Part shown: in pieces, positions 54,333 to 63,660 of the stretch
Numbering within the stretch: position 1 is the first letter of the stretch
Layout of the letters: the number at the start of each line of letters is the position of its first letter
Assembly (NCBI GenBank): GCA_040755275.1
Contig: JBFMBE010000002.1
Coordinates: 1 to 64,000 of the forward strand
Source: Desulfatirhabdium sp040755275
GTDB taxonomy: Bacteria; Desulfobacterota; Desulfobacteria; Desulfobacterales; Desulfatirhabdiaceae
DNA: 64,000 bases
Direction of reading: 5' to 3'
Notes under the pieces: model-generated
Told to the model about the DNA's origin: nothing
The model's database searches: none
What the model saw: only the letters and a program-made list of their open reading frames with translations
Position numbers and translations under genes: made by a program

Positions 54333-54878
54333 CTATAGGGGGGAATGATCGCAGGAATGCGTTTCGGTTTCGTGAATCGGGTAAGCGTCGCTTCGTTCGA
54401 TGAGACCGCGAAAGACCATGCGAAGGTATTTTTCTTCGATGGGGGGAAAGTCCTCAGGGGGATCGGTCATGAAGGCTTCGGACTGATCGAATGAGGAATC
54501 TTCCGACGACAGGAGTGGTTCCGGTATCTCGATGGGAACGGAACGACTCTTCCATAGGATCGGTTGCAGCCGTTTTTTGTTGATGAGCCATCGGTCGCAT
54601 TCGTCATGGGTACCGATGAAGGCGATGTGAAGACAATCCTCTTGCCGAAGGGTGATGAGGCGATAGCCGCAACCGAGGTCATACTTGAGGCAGTTTTTCA
54701 GGCGCTGCTCACCGCTTTTGGTCGCTTCGTGGAGGCAGTCGGGAATGCGGCGCTCCTGAATCAGTCTGGCAATGATTTCGTCGGCTTCCCGAGCGGCGAT
54801 CTGGGCTTTGCGGTTTCCCTTGCGGAGGGTATCGAGCTGTTTTTCAAATAAGGGGTCGCGATGAATCAGACGGATCAA
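54333..54878 (-). CDS. RelE/ParE-like protein with long C-terminal extension
   Basis: An 181-residue protein. The first 100 residues have the RelE/HigB-type pattern KNCLKYDLGCGYRLITLRQ followed by IAFIGTHDECDRWL, typical of ribosome-dependent mRNA-cleaving toxins. An acidic, proline-rich extension of about 80 residues follows. The start is TTG at 54878 behind GAGGAA. No antitoxin gene is adjacent. It sits 14 bases before the hdrD-like gene, so the two are probably cotranscribed. The extension could supply an in-cis inhibitor or a different role (inference). Toxicity is not shown by the sequence. Confidence 0.75.
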   Translation of the reverse strand: MIRLIHRDPLFEKQLDTLRKGNRKAQIAAREADEIIARLIQERRIPDCLHEATKSGEQRLKNCLKYDLGCGYRLITLRQEDCLHIAFIGTHDECDRWLINKKRLQPILWKSRSVPIEIPEPLLSSEDSSFDQSEAFMTDPPEDFPPIEEKYLRMVFRGLIERSDAYPIHETETHSCDHSPL

Positions 54879-55514
54879 GATGCGGTTCCTCTTCGGTCGA
54901 ATGTCGTTTCATGAAATTCGATGAGGGCGCTTGTCACCGTTGGGGAAAAGCGCTGACAAGGGCGCAATGCGCCTTCCAGCGGCTTGAAGATGGAGAATCA
55001 ATGAAGAAGGTTGGGAAGGACGGAAGGAAAACGGGTCAAAACGATCGGTCCGTTCGACTTACTGCTGGGTCTTCGGTCTTTTCCCAAGTCCACCGGCCCG
55101 GGTGGCCATCCTCAAGCCGTCTCAGGTAAAACCGAAGTTGTATGGGGGGAAGCTGGTGATCATTGTCAACCTGTTGGAAATATCCGCTAAACGAAACCCA
55201 GATGGAGCCGGATGGGCGGTATTGTCCTGGCTTTTGGCTTGGATGCCAGGCACCATCCCACCGCGTACCCGATACCATCCAGAATGCGCTTTTCCTACAT
55301 CACGAAATCAGGTTTGTCAATCGTTTCATATGGATATGCAAATAACGCATAGACGATGCAAATAGATAGGTATTCGGAATATCCGGGATTCGTCGGTTTC
55401 AAATTCATGCAGGGATGATGGCCCCGCAAAAAGGCCGGATGCTGCACGAGGTAGTATTCATTCGTTTCGCAAAGCCGTCTCAGGAATGTCTACCGAGACC
55501 GCTCACTGTCTCGA
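54879..55514. other. Intergenic region with a partial repeat; no gene seen
   Basis: These 636 bases hold no supported gene on either strand. At 55417-55485 there is a fragment that begins GATGGCCCCGCAAAAAGGCC and ends CGCAAAGCCGTCTC, a partial relative of the repeats at 12910 and 49169. The promoter of the RelE-hdr transcription unit probably lies just upstream of 54878, but I could not fix it. Confidence 0.55.
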
Positions 55515-57491
55515 TCATCTCCGATCGAGCACATCACGGATTCTGGCCGCCAGGGAGTGCAGGGTGAACGGCTTCTGGATGAGGGCGGCCTCTTCAGTGA
55601 GAATGCCGTGTCTACGGATGGTTTCTTCAGGGTGACCGCTCATGTAAAGGATGCGGATGCCCGGATGCAGACTTGCAACGTGCTCGTACAGCCGATTTCC
55701 GCTCATCTCGGGCATGATGACATCGGTGAGCAGCAAATCGATGGTTGCTTCGGAGCGGGCCAGATCCAGGCAGCTTTCGGGGCTGGATGCACTCAGCACG
55801 CGGTAGCCCAGCCGGGTAATGAGGTTGGCGGCGAATTCTCGAACGAATTCGTTATCTTCCGCAAGCAGGATCGTCTCTGTTCCCCCAATCAGGGTGTCCA
55901 CCTCGTCACCGTCAACGGATTCCGAAGGGATCGGTTGTTTTGCGGGGGCTGCCACAGGCCAGTCGATATCGAAAATCGTACCCTTACCAACCTCGCTTCG
56001 CACCCGAATCCGTCCTCCATGCTGGGTGACAATGCCGTATACCATGGCCAGCCCCAGCCCCGTTCCTTTTCCCATTTCCTTTGTCGTGAAAAACGGATCG
56101 AAGATGCGGGCGCAGGTTTCGGCATCCATTCCCATTCCGGTGTCGCATACCGTCATGCGAACCGCCTGCTTGCCGATGAGGCTTTCTGTCGGGAGGAAAT
56201 CTGTTTCGGTGGGATCGGCCAGATGGGTTCGTAAGATGAGGGTGCCGCCCTGCGGCATGGCATCCTGGGCATTGACGGCTAAATTCATGATGACCTGTTC
56301 CACCTGGCCTGGATCCGCCAGAATTCGGGGGATGGAATCGTTCAGATCCGTGATGATTCGGATATCTTCCCGGAGGGAACGGGCGATCAGATCGATGAAA
56401 TCCCGGATGATTCGATTCAGGTTGACCGGATGGATGTCGAGCTGCTGGTTCATTCCGAAAGCCATGAGCCGCCGCACGAGGTCCTTGGCCTTTTCGGAGG
56501 TTTCCATAAATTTCCGGACATACCGCCTGGTTCTCTCTTCCAAGGCGGGATCCAGAAGCAGCAACTCGCAATAGCCCATCATCGGCTGCAGGAGGTTGTT
56601 GAGATCGTGAGCGATGCCTCCGGCCAGAAGGCCCACGGATTCCATCTTCTGCGATCGATGAAGCTGTTCGCGATAGGTTTCCCGTTCCTGTTCGATCCGT
56701 TTCCGTTCGGTGATATCGATGACTGCAATGAGGCCGGCCGGTTCGCCTTGATAATGAATGGTGACCCCGGTCAAAAGCACCCATTTGAGGATGCCGTTCT
56801 TGTCGATGATTCGGAATTCATAAGCGTTCTGTGGATTTTCGCCTCGCTGTCGGGCCTTGCCCCTTGTGATGACCATGTCTCGATCTTCCGGGTGAACCAT
56901 ATCCCAGAAGGTGCTTCCGACGAGTTCCTCCAGCCGGTATCCGCTGATGCGCTCGGCCGCCGGATTGGCATAGACCCAGCAGTCGTTTTGGTAAATGAGG
57001 ATGCCGAAGGGACAGGCTTCGGCTAGTGTCCGGAATTTCAGCTCACTTTCCTTGAGCCGTTCTTCAGCAGCCAGAATTTTGGTGATGTCCCGGATCATGC
57101 CCGAAACACCGTCCGGCTCCCCGTTTTCGTCGTAAATGAGTCTTGCGTTGATGGAGACCGGGATGATCGTCCCGTCCTTGCGTCTCAAGCGGGTGATGAA
57201 ATTGTCCGTGAAGCCGTCCCGCCGCAGGGTGCTCAGGATCCGATCCCTTTCCTTCGGATTGACGTAGACATACCGGACCGGCATTCCGATCAATTCCTCC
57301 GGTTTCCATCCGGTGAGCCGATAACAGGAAGGGGAGAGGACGCGGATCCGCTCTTCGGAATCGATTTCGTAGTACAGGTCTTCTAGGGACTCGAAAATCC
57401 GACGGTATCGGTAATCGGAAAACCCATCCGGATGGTCTTCCGGGCTGCCGCCATCTCGAGATGTCGTGTTGGGAGTGAGGCCTTCGTTCAT
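55515..57491 (-). CDS. PAS-PAS hybrid histidine kinase with receiver domain
   Basis: A 658-residue cytoplasmic signalling kinase. PAS 1 is about residues 28-140 and PAS 2 about 145-270 (YRLEELVGSTFWDMVHPED). A HisKA domain has the phospho-accepting His in GGIAHDLNNLLQ. The HATPase domain has NLAVNAQDAMP, DTGMGM and GTGLGLAMVYG, and a C-terminal receiver has the phospho-acceptor Asp in LLLTDVIMPEMSG. No membrane helix or sensor besides PAS is visible, so it senses an internal signal. It is followed after 291 bases by cheC, and may or may not be in the same transcript. Confidence 0.94.
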   Translation of the reverse strand: MNEGLTPNTTSRDGGSPEDHPDGFSDYRYRRIFESLEDLYYEIDSEERIRVLSPSCYRLTGWKPEELIGMPVRYVYVNPKERDRILSTLRRDGFTDNFITRLRRKDGTIIPVSINARLIYDENGEPDGVSGMIRDITKILAAEERLKESELKFRTLAEACPFGILIYQNDCWVYANPAAERISGYRLEELVGSTFWDMVHPEDRDMVITRGKARQRGENPQNAYEFRIIDKNGILKWVLLTGVTIHYQGEPAGLIAVIDITERKRIEQERETYREQLHRSQKMESVGLLAGGIAHDLNNLLQPMMGYCELLLLDPALEERTRRYVRKFMETSEKAKDLVRRLMAFGMNQQLDIHPVNLNRIIRDFIDLIARSLREDIRIITDLNDSIPRILADPGQVEQVIMNLAVNAQDAMPQGGTLILRTHLADPTETDFLPTESLIGKQAVRMTVCDTGMGMDAETCARIFDPFFTTKEMGKGTGLGLAMVYGIVTQHGGRIRVRSEVGKGTIFDIDWPVAAPAKQPIPSESVDGDEVDTLIGGTETILLAEDNEFVREFAANLITRLGYRVLSASSPESCLDLARSEATIDLLLTDVIMPEMSGNRLYEHVASLHPGIRILYMSGHPEETIRRHGILTEEAALIQKPFTLHSLAARIRDVLDRR

Positions 57492-57782
57492 ATCCTTCTC
57501 TGCGCGTTCTTGCCGGTCTACTCAATGTACATGCAGCAGTCGGCCTTTTTCAGGACGGCTTCTAACGGAAGTGGGTTCAATGCACCGAAGCGGACGAGCT
57601 TCACGCATTTTCGTTCGAAAAACACTGCCTGATATTCCAACAACCCCTCGTTTTTGTTTGGACCATCCGCCCGATCCTACGGAGCTTGGGCTGCTGAGTG
57701 TTTCCGATGCTGAGCGAAATTCACCCGCCCTCCTGCAGGCAAAAAGAGGGTGTCTGACGATTGGCGAGACCATCATGGATTC
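57492..57782. repeat. Spacer with degenerate copies of the repeat family
   Basis: It contains CCGCCCGATCCTACGGAGC (about 57669-57687), the central hairpin motif of the long repeats in a decayed form, and ends in a TTGGCGAGACCATC-like right end (about 57760-57773), ten bases from the cheC stop. No gene is seen. Confidence 0.6.
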
Positions 57783-58403
57783 CTACTCGATGATCGGATG
57801 TTCCGTCCAGCGTTCGATGGCATGGATCAACTGATCGAGGGAAACCACCCCGAGGACGATGACGAGATAGCCTTCTACGGCATTTCCCTGAAGCCGGAAA
57901 TTGGTGGAAACGGTGAGCGCGTAGCGCAGCTCTTCCTGACCGACGACGAGGGTACCCATCATCGCTTCGAGGTCTTCCACGAACAGCCGCGGCACGGAAA
58001 AGGATACATGAACCTTGAGTAGGTTGCCGAACATGCCCAGGCAGGCATTCAAGAGAATGTTGCCGATTTCCGTCAGCACTTCCCGGCCCGTTGCATCCAC
58101 CCGAATGCCCGGGCGTTCCTGCCCGGTCAGCAGGTTCACCAGCATGGAAGCCCCATCGGCATTCAGGACGAGCATGGCATCACCTGCGAGGGTTCCGGTA
58201 AAGATCTGGTGAACGGTGGCGACTTCCCCCTGAATGAAGGCCCCCAATTTTCGGCTCATGTCTTCGATGGGGATGATGTCGACCTTGGGTACGTCCAGAA
58301 GGACCCGGTGTCCGGTCAAATCGGAGAGGGAGGCCGCCGTCTTGGAGAAGGCGATGTTGATCAGTTCGGTCAGGGCATCCTGTTGTTCCTGGGTTAGAAT
58401 CAT
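57783..58403 (-). CDS. cheC: CheC-family chemotaxis phosphatase
   Basis: A 206-residue CheC with both phosphatase motifs of the family: LTELINIAFSKTAASLSDL followed by a Pro near residue 39, and LTEIGNILLNACLG followed by a Pro. Each pairs a Glu and an Asn three residues apart. CheC speeds dephosphorylation of CheY-P. It overlaps the upstream cheY by four bases, so the pair probably works together. Confidence 0.93.
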   Translation of the reverse strand: MILTQEQQDALTELINIAFSKTAASLSDLTGHRVLLDVPKVDIIPIEDMSRKLGAFIQGEVATVHQIFTGTLAGDAMLVLNADGASMLVNLLTGQERPGIRVDATGREVLTEIGNILLNACLGMFGNLLKVHVSFSVPRLFVEDLEAMMGTLVVGQEELRYALTVSTNFRLQGNAVEGYLVIVLGVVSLDQLIHAIERWTEHPIIE

Positions 58404-58768
58404 GATGGATCTCCTTGCAGGGCGTTTCGCACCGCTTCCAGAACCTGTCGGGTATTGAACGGCTTGTTGACGAAGGCCCTGGCCCCTGCCTCCATGACGA
58501 GGGCCCGGGTGGCATCCTGAATGTCCGCAGATGCGACGACCACCCGTGCCTTCGGGTCGATCTGGCGGATGCGGGTGAGAACATCGATACCGTGCATGCC
58601 TTCCATGGTCAGATCGAGGGTGACCAAGTCGGGCTTTTCCAGGAAATAGCGTTCGATACCGCTCATTCCGTCCGTCGCTTCGCAGACTTCATGGCCGTCC
58701 GATTCGAGAATGGCGCGCATCATCCTTCTGGAAAGCATCGAGTCGTCTACAATGAGGATTTTGGCCAT
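58400..58768 (-). CDS. cheY: CheY-like single-domain response regulator
   Basis: A 122-residue receiver-only protein. The acidic pocket is VDDSMLSRR, the phospho-acceptor Asp is in LVTLDLTMEGMHG, and the conserved Lys is in FVNKPFN. The ATG at 58768 follows AGGAAA; the extra upstream codons are rejected. It has no output domain, as for CheY. It is transcribed with cheC. Confidence 0.93.
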   Translation of the reverse strand: MAKILIVDDSMLSRRMMRAILESDGHEVCEATDGMSGIERYFLEKPDLVTLDLTMEGMHGIDVLTRIRQIDPKARVVVASADIQDATRALVMEAGARAFVNKPFNTRQVLEAVRNALQGDPS

Positions 58769-58979
58769 AGTCGGTTTCCTATATGTTGGGGCTGCAGGCA
58801 ATGGTTTTGGGTCATCGAGCGAACGATTTCAACAGGGTATGGGATCTATCGGATTGTTGGACAGATGCCGTCGTACCCGCTTGCCATGAATTTCAGGATG
58901 GGATCTCGAGCCACGAAAAAGAACCGACTTCCTCGTTTCCCTCGTCATCGTTCATAGACAATGGTTCTTTGTCCATCGC

Positions 58980-60026
58980 CTAAATGAATCCGATAACGGC
59001 TTCCGTCATTCCGTGCAGCGGAACATTCCTGTCGCTCAATCCAGCTTCGTCGACCGATCGGGGCATGCCGTATACGACACACGTTTCTTCGGCTTCCGTG
59101 ATAACCATCCCTCCCTGGGCCTTGATCCAGGCACAGCCCTGCAATCCATCCTGGCCCATACCCGTCATGACCACACCGAGCACGCGGCTGCGGTAGACGT
59201 CCGCCGCCGATCGGAACAGAACGTCTACGGACGGTCGGTGGGGGGTGTCGAAGGGCTTGGCGTCGAGATGGGTGTAAACCGTTCCGTCGGCTTCCTTTCG
59301 GAACACGAGGTGTCTTCCGGCCTGGGCCAGATAGACCATTCCTGGTTCGACTTTCATGCCTTCCTGGGCTTCGACGACATGGAGCCTCGAAATCGCATCG
59401 AGGTTCTTGGCATAGAGCTCCGTATAGCCCACCGGCATGTGCAGCACAACGGCGATTGGAACGGGAAAATCCGACGGAAATCTTGGGATGACCATTTTGA
59501 GTCCCTGCGGACCTCCGGTGGATATGCCCATGACGACGATATCAAGCCTCGGTTTTGGGGTCAATACAGGGGCTGCTTCCGGGAGCTTCTGTGGCGCCTG
59601 GACCAGGGGTTGGATCCTCGCCATGGGGATACCGGCTGCATTGCGTACCTTTTCGATGAGGTCATGGCCGATTTCATAGACCTTGTCCGTTGCAAGGGCC
59701 GTCGGCTTCTGGATGAAATCCACGGCTCCCATATCGAGGGCCTTGAGCGCCATGGCCCCGGTTTCGCTGGCGATACTCACCACAACGATGGGAATCGGCC
59801 GGATGGCCATCTGGCGTTCGATGAAACCCAGCCCGTCCAGATTCGGCATGATCAGATCGAGGGTCACCACATCGGGCTGCAGCTGCCTGCACAGTTCGAG
59901 GGCTTCCTCGCCGTCGCGTGCGACGCCGACCACCTCGAGCGTCGGTGACCTGTTCAGGATCTCCTTGATGACCTTTCTGACATAGGCCGAATCGTCTACG
60001 ACCAGAACTCGGGTGATACCGTTCAT
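58980..60026 (-). CDS. cheB: CheB protein-glutamate methylesterase/deamidase
   Basis: A 348-residue enzyme with an N-terminal receiver (VVDDSAYVRKV; Asp in VVTLDLIMPNLDG) and a C-terminal methylesterase. The catalytic triad is visible as Ser in GISTGGPQG, His in VVLHMPVGYT, and Asp in MTGMGQDGLQG. It removes methyl groups from chemoreceptors and is activated by CheA. AAGGAAG precedes the ATG. The gap to cheY (58769-58979) shows no gene. Confidence 0.96.
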   Translation of the reverse strand: MNGITRVLVVDDSAYVRKVIKEILNRSPTLEVVGVARDGEEALELCRQLQPDVVTLDLIMPNLDGLGFIERQMAIRPIPIVVVSIASETGAMALKALDMGAVDFIQKPTALATDKVYEIGHDLIEKVRNAAGIPMARIQPLVQAPQKLPEAAPVLTPKPRLDIVVMGISTGGPQGLKMVIPRFPSDFPVPIAVVLHMPVGYTELYAKNLDAISRLHVVEAQEGMKVEPGMVYLAQAGRHLVFRKEADGTVYTHLDAKPFDTPHRPSVDVLFRSAADVYRSRVLGVVMTGMGQDGLQGCAWIKAQGGMVITEAEETCVVYGMPRSVDEAGLSDRNVPLHGMTEAVIGFI

Positions 60027-60059
60027 TCGAAGCTTCCTTTCCGAACTGAATCCAACGTT

Positions 60060-60899
60060 TCAGGGTTCCTTGACATATACGAAGGCGCCGCCGATTTCGC
60101 GCAGTTTGAAAGCCGTCGTGATCTTGAGCAGGGATTCGGCGGCCGCCACGAAGAGATAGCCCGGTATGCGCATGTTGTCGAAGAACGTTCCAACCGTCTT
60201 TCGGATGGCATCCGGTGAAAAATAGATGAACACGTTTCTGCAAAAGAGAAGATGGGTCCTGGCTAGGGGGGCTACCTGCCGGGCATCCATCAAGTTGATG
60301 CGGTGCCATTCGATGCGCTGGTGAATGTTCGCATCGATTTTCCATCCTTTGGGGGTTTCCGAAAAATACCGACTCCGCATTTCCGCAGACGTGTTGCGCA
60401 GGGAGCGTTCCCGATAGATCCCGGCTATGGCCTTGTCGATGGCCGACTGGCTGGCGTCGCTGGCAAGGATACGGATGCGCTGGTCGAGCAAGCCTGCCTC
60501 TCTGAGGGTGATGGCGATGGTGAGCGGCTCTTCTCCCGTGGCACAGGCGGCGCTCCAGATCGTGATCGGCAGGATGCAGTTCTGGGACAGCAGCGAAGGC
60601 ACGATGGTGGTCGTCAGGGCCCGGATCTGGTCCATTTCCCGGAAGAAATAGGTTTCCTGAACCGACAGAGCTTCCATCACCCGAAGCCATTCCTCCTCGG
60701 AGTCGGCATCGTACTTGAGCAGGTAGTAGTAGTCCAGAAAGGAGTCGAATCCGCGTTCGATCACGAGCGGCGAGAGCTTGTCCGCCAGGATGTCTCGGCG
60801 GTCGGCCTCGAAATAGATGCCCAGTTTCTCGTGAATGGCATCCCGCAGAAGGATGAAGGTCGTATCCTTGAGCGTGAGGGATTCGGAAAAGAAATTCAT
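60060..60899 (-). CDS. cheR: CheR chemotaxis methyltransferase
   Basis: A 279-residue SAM-dependent methyltransferase that methylates chemoreceptor glutamates. Family features are ALSVQETYFFRE, SAACATGEEPLTIA (SAM loop), and LLFCRNVFIYF. It lies 33 bases upstream of cheB and 28 bases after the HEAT-repeat gene, so it is part of one operon. No tetratricopeptide extension is present. Confidence 0.96.
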   Translation of the reverse strand: MNFFSESLTLKDTTFILLRDAIHEKLGIYFEADRRDILADKLSPLVIERGFDSFLDYYYLLKYDADSEEEWLRVMEALSVQETYFFREMDQIRALTTTIVPSLLSQNCILPITIWSAACATGEEPLTIAITLREAGLLDQRIRILASDASQSAIDKAIAGIYRERSLRNTSAEMRSRYFSETPKGWKIDANIHQRIEWHRINLMDARQVAPLARTHLLFCRNVFIYFSPDAIRKTVGTFFDNMRIPGYLFVAAAESLLKITTAFKLREIGGAFVYVKEP

Positions 60900-60927
60900 G
60901 TCGTTCGACGGCCTCTCGATGGAGTCG

Positions 60928-63660
60928 TTACCCGATCACCCGAGTCAGCGCCTTTCGGGCGGCATTGCGGACATCCGGATGCGGATCGTTATCGGCCAGT
61001 TGAGCCAGCTTCTTTTCCGCCGCACGGTTTCCGGTCTGGGTGAATACGGCGATGGCGGCCATTCGGACCCGCCAGTCGGGATCGTTCAAACATCCCAGGA
61101 TCATCTTGGTCGCATCGGCCCGCTTCATCCGGCCTAAAGCATCGATGATGGCTATGCGCACCTCGGGATTCGGATGCTCGAGGCCCGAGGCCACCCATCC
61201 GATCCGCTTTTCCGGCATGGCGGCCAGTGCCGCAACGACGGGTTCCCGTAGCCTGCGGTCCACTGTCAGGTAAACGAGGGACCGGACGGCCTCGGAATGG
61301 GCGCATCGGGCCAGGGCTTCGATGGCTGCAGACGAGACGGCTGGATCGCTGTCGCTAGCGGCCACCCACTGGAGTTTGGCGATCGTCGTCGGGCTTTCGT
61401 CCGACTCGAGGGCCTGAATGGCGCAGAGGCGATCCTGTGGATGTTCGGCGTGCAGCGTTTGAAGCAGGATGTCTCGGGCGGCCGGGTGACCCAGGTTGCC
61501 CAGTGCTGCGATGGCCGCACGGGCGATGTCCGGGTTTTCATGGCGGATGAGGTTCTTGAGCGCATCGAGGGACTGGCCCGATCCGATCCGTCCGAGGGCT
61601 TTGGCCGCAGCGATGCGGACGTGATCGCTCGGATCGTTCTGTGCGATCCGGATGAGTTCGGCCTCCGCATCTGCGGCATGCAGCTTACCCAGGGAGATGG
61701 CGCTGAAATAGCGTACCCAGGCATCCGGGTCGTCGAGGGCTCGCATCAGCAAGGAAGCCGTATCCGTTGCATCCATGTGCCCCAGTGCCCGTGCCGCTGC
61801 CGCCCGTACCTTGGGTGTATCCTCGAATAGGCATTTTTCCAGAAGCGGCAGGTAGTTTCGGTCATCGAAAAAGGGCAGGTGTTCGATCGCCGTCTTTCGA
61901 ACCGTTTCGTTCGCATCCCGACAGGCCGCTTCGATGAGGGGAATACATTGAGAATAGCCGAAGTATCCGGCAATCCGGATGGCCGATTCGCGGATCAGGG
62001 GATTTTCGGACTGCATGAGATCGGCCATAGCATCCCCCATGTCGGGATGTCCGATGGAGTTGAGGGCGCCGATGACCGCCTGACGGACGGCCGGATTGCG
62101 ATGCCCCAACAGCGGCAGCAGCGACTCGAAGGCCTGACGGTCTCCGATCTTGGCCAGTGCTCCGGCAGTGGGGATAATGAGCTCGGGGTCGTCGGAAAGC
62201 AGCCGAACGAGCTCCGGAACGGCCAGTGGATCGCCGATACGACCGATGGCCATCACGGCGGCCCGGCGGGTGTCGAGGTCTTCGGCATGCAGTTGCTCGA
62301 TCAGAAGTTCCAGGACATCTCTGCCGTAACGGACCAGCGCTTCGATCACTTCCCGGCGTGCCGAGGGCTCCCCCAGAAGCCGTGTGAGTGCCGCATAGAC
62401 CGCAGGGCTCTTGAGCCATCCGAGCACCAAGGCCACTGCGCGAAGCCGGTCTGCAGGTGCCTCTTCCAGGCAGGCGATCAGGCGCAGGGCACCGGTGGGC
62501 TCGAACCGACTGCGGGCGATATCGGCAATGAGCGCTCCTTCTCCGAAGCGCTGTTCGTAACGATCGTAAATGGCTGCGAGGGCGGATGCGATTTCGATGA
62601 CGGGCGGGTCGGGCTGGTGGAGTCGATCGATCAGGGGGCCGACACAGAGTTCATCGCCGTTTGCAGCCAGGGCGTCGATAACCGCCGTTTCGAGCATGGG
62701 CTTGCCCAACAGAGCGATCAGCCGTCCGACGACTGCGGGCTCTTCGATTCGGGCCAAGGCATCGACTGCAGGAAACGACAGAAAAAAGTCTTCGGATTCG
62801 GCGATGGCCATCAGTCGGTCTACGGCTTCGACGGCGCGCAGTTTTCCGAGGGATTCGATGGCGTGGTAGACCACATTCGGATCGGGATCGTCGAGTGTCC
62901 GGATGAGGGCGCCGATGGCCTGCGACGTGCGCTTTTCTCCGAGAAACAGGGCCGTATACATGCGAAGATCCGGGTCCGGATCGTCCAGCAGTGCGAGGAT
63001 CGGAGACAGGTCGTCGAAACGGGCTGCTGCCAGGACCTGAAGGGCTGAGTTCAGTATTGCGGCATTGGCATGCTGCATTTTGAGCGAGCGAATGAGCCCT
63101 TGGATCATCTCGGCGTCCGTGCTGCGGGAGAGCCTGTCCACTGCCGTCTTGCGTACCCGCCAGCTCTTGTCTCCCAGCGCTTCGGTCAGGTACCGGGAAC
63201 TGTCTTCATCCATTTCCGCGAGGCTTCGTGCCGCCTGGTAGCGTACGGTCTCGCTGGGGTTCTGAAGGTCTTGTTTGAGGTCGAGTTCCGCCTCCAGCCG
63301 CGGGGTGACATCCTCGACCAAGAGAATGGCTCCGATGACGGATTCCTGCTCCCGAACGGGGGAGATGGTGACTTTCTGCCGCATCGTTTCGAAATTTCGT
63401 GAGGGGTGTTCCGGAGGGCAGGCAATGAGGTGGCGGTGGAATGCCGAGGAAAGCACCGAAACTGTGCCGTTCTGCAATACATCCCGAATTCGGGGGAGGA
63501 TGTTGCGCGCTTCAAGATCCGGGATCAATTCATCGAGCGGTTTTCCAATGGCTGTTTCAGCAGGAGTGCCGCTGATCCTGGCAATCCAGGGATCCCATGC
63601 CGTCACCCGAAGCTGGCGGTCGATGCCGATCATGCCCATGGCTGAGGCGTTGTCGCTCAT
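60928..63660 (-). CDS. PAS domain plus HEAT-repeat array protein, first gene of a chemotaxis operon
   Basis: A 910-residue protein. An N-terminal PAS domain (about residues 1-125; MIGIDRQLRVTAWD, VLSSAFHRHL) is followed by a continuous array of roughly 25 HEAT/PBS-lyase repeats of about 31 residues. A typical unit reads VRRVAAKALGRIG-like, for example RIAAAKALGRIGSGQSLDAL. The array should form a superhelical scaffold that holds partners, perhaps CheR/CheB or a receptor. No catalytic or membrane part is visible. The ATG at 63660 follows GAGGT; the longer frame is open but not protein-like. Confidence 0.92.
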   Translation of the reverse strand: MSDNASAMGMIGIDRQLRVTAWDPWIARISGTPAETAIGKPLDELIPDLEARNILPRIRDVLQNGTVSVLSSAFHRHLIACPPEHPSRNFETMRQKVTISPVREQESVIGAILLVEDVTPRLEAELDLKQDLQNPSETVRYQAARSLAEMDEDSSRYLTEALGDKSWRVRKTAVDRLSRSTDAEMIQGLIRSLKMQHANAAILNSALQVLAAARFDDLSPILALLDDPDPDLRMYTALFLGEKRTSQAIGALIRTLDDPDPNVVYHAIESLGKLRAVEAVDRLMAIAESEDFFLSFPAVDALARIEEPAVVGRLIALLGKPMLETAVIDALAANGDELCVGPLIDRLHQPDPPVIEIASALAAIYDRYEQRFGEGALIADIARSRFEPTGALRLIACLEEAPADRLRAVALVLGWLKSPAVYAALTRLLGEPSARREVIEALVRYGRDVLELLIEQLHAEDLDTRRAAVMAIGRIGDPLAVPELVRLLSDDPELIIPTAGALAKIGDRQAFESLLPLLGHRNPAVRQAVIGALNSIGHPDMGDAMADLMQSENPLIRESAIRIAGYFGYSQCIPLIEAACRDANETVRKTAIEHLPFFDDRNYLPLLEKCLFEDTPKVRAAAARALGHMDATDTASLLMRALDDPDAWVRYFSAISLGKLHAADAEAELIRIAQNDPSDHVRIAAAKALGRIGSGQSLDALKNLIRHENPDIARAAIAALGNLGHPAARDILLQTLHAEHPQDRLCAIQALESDESPTTIAKLQWVAASDSDPAVSSAAIEALARCAHSEAVRSLVYLTVDRRLREPVVAALAAMPEKRIGWVASGLEHPNPEVRIAIIDALGRMKRADATKMILGCLNDPDWRVRMAAIAVFTQTGNRAAEKKLAQLADNDPHPDVRNAARKALTRVIG

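Noticed and set aside
55417..55485. CRISPR-like short repeats among the intergenic elements
   Set aside because: Copies are dispersed, not in arrays with regular spacers, and no cas gene is present.
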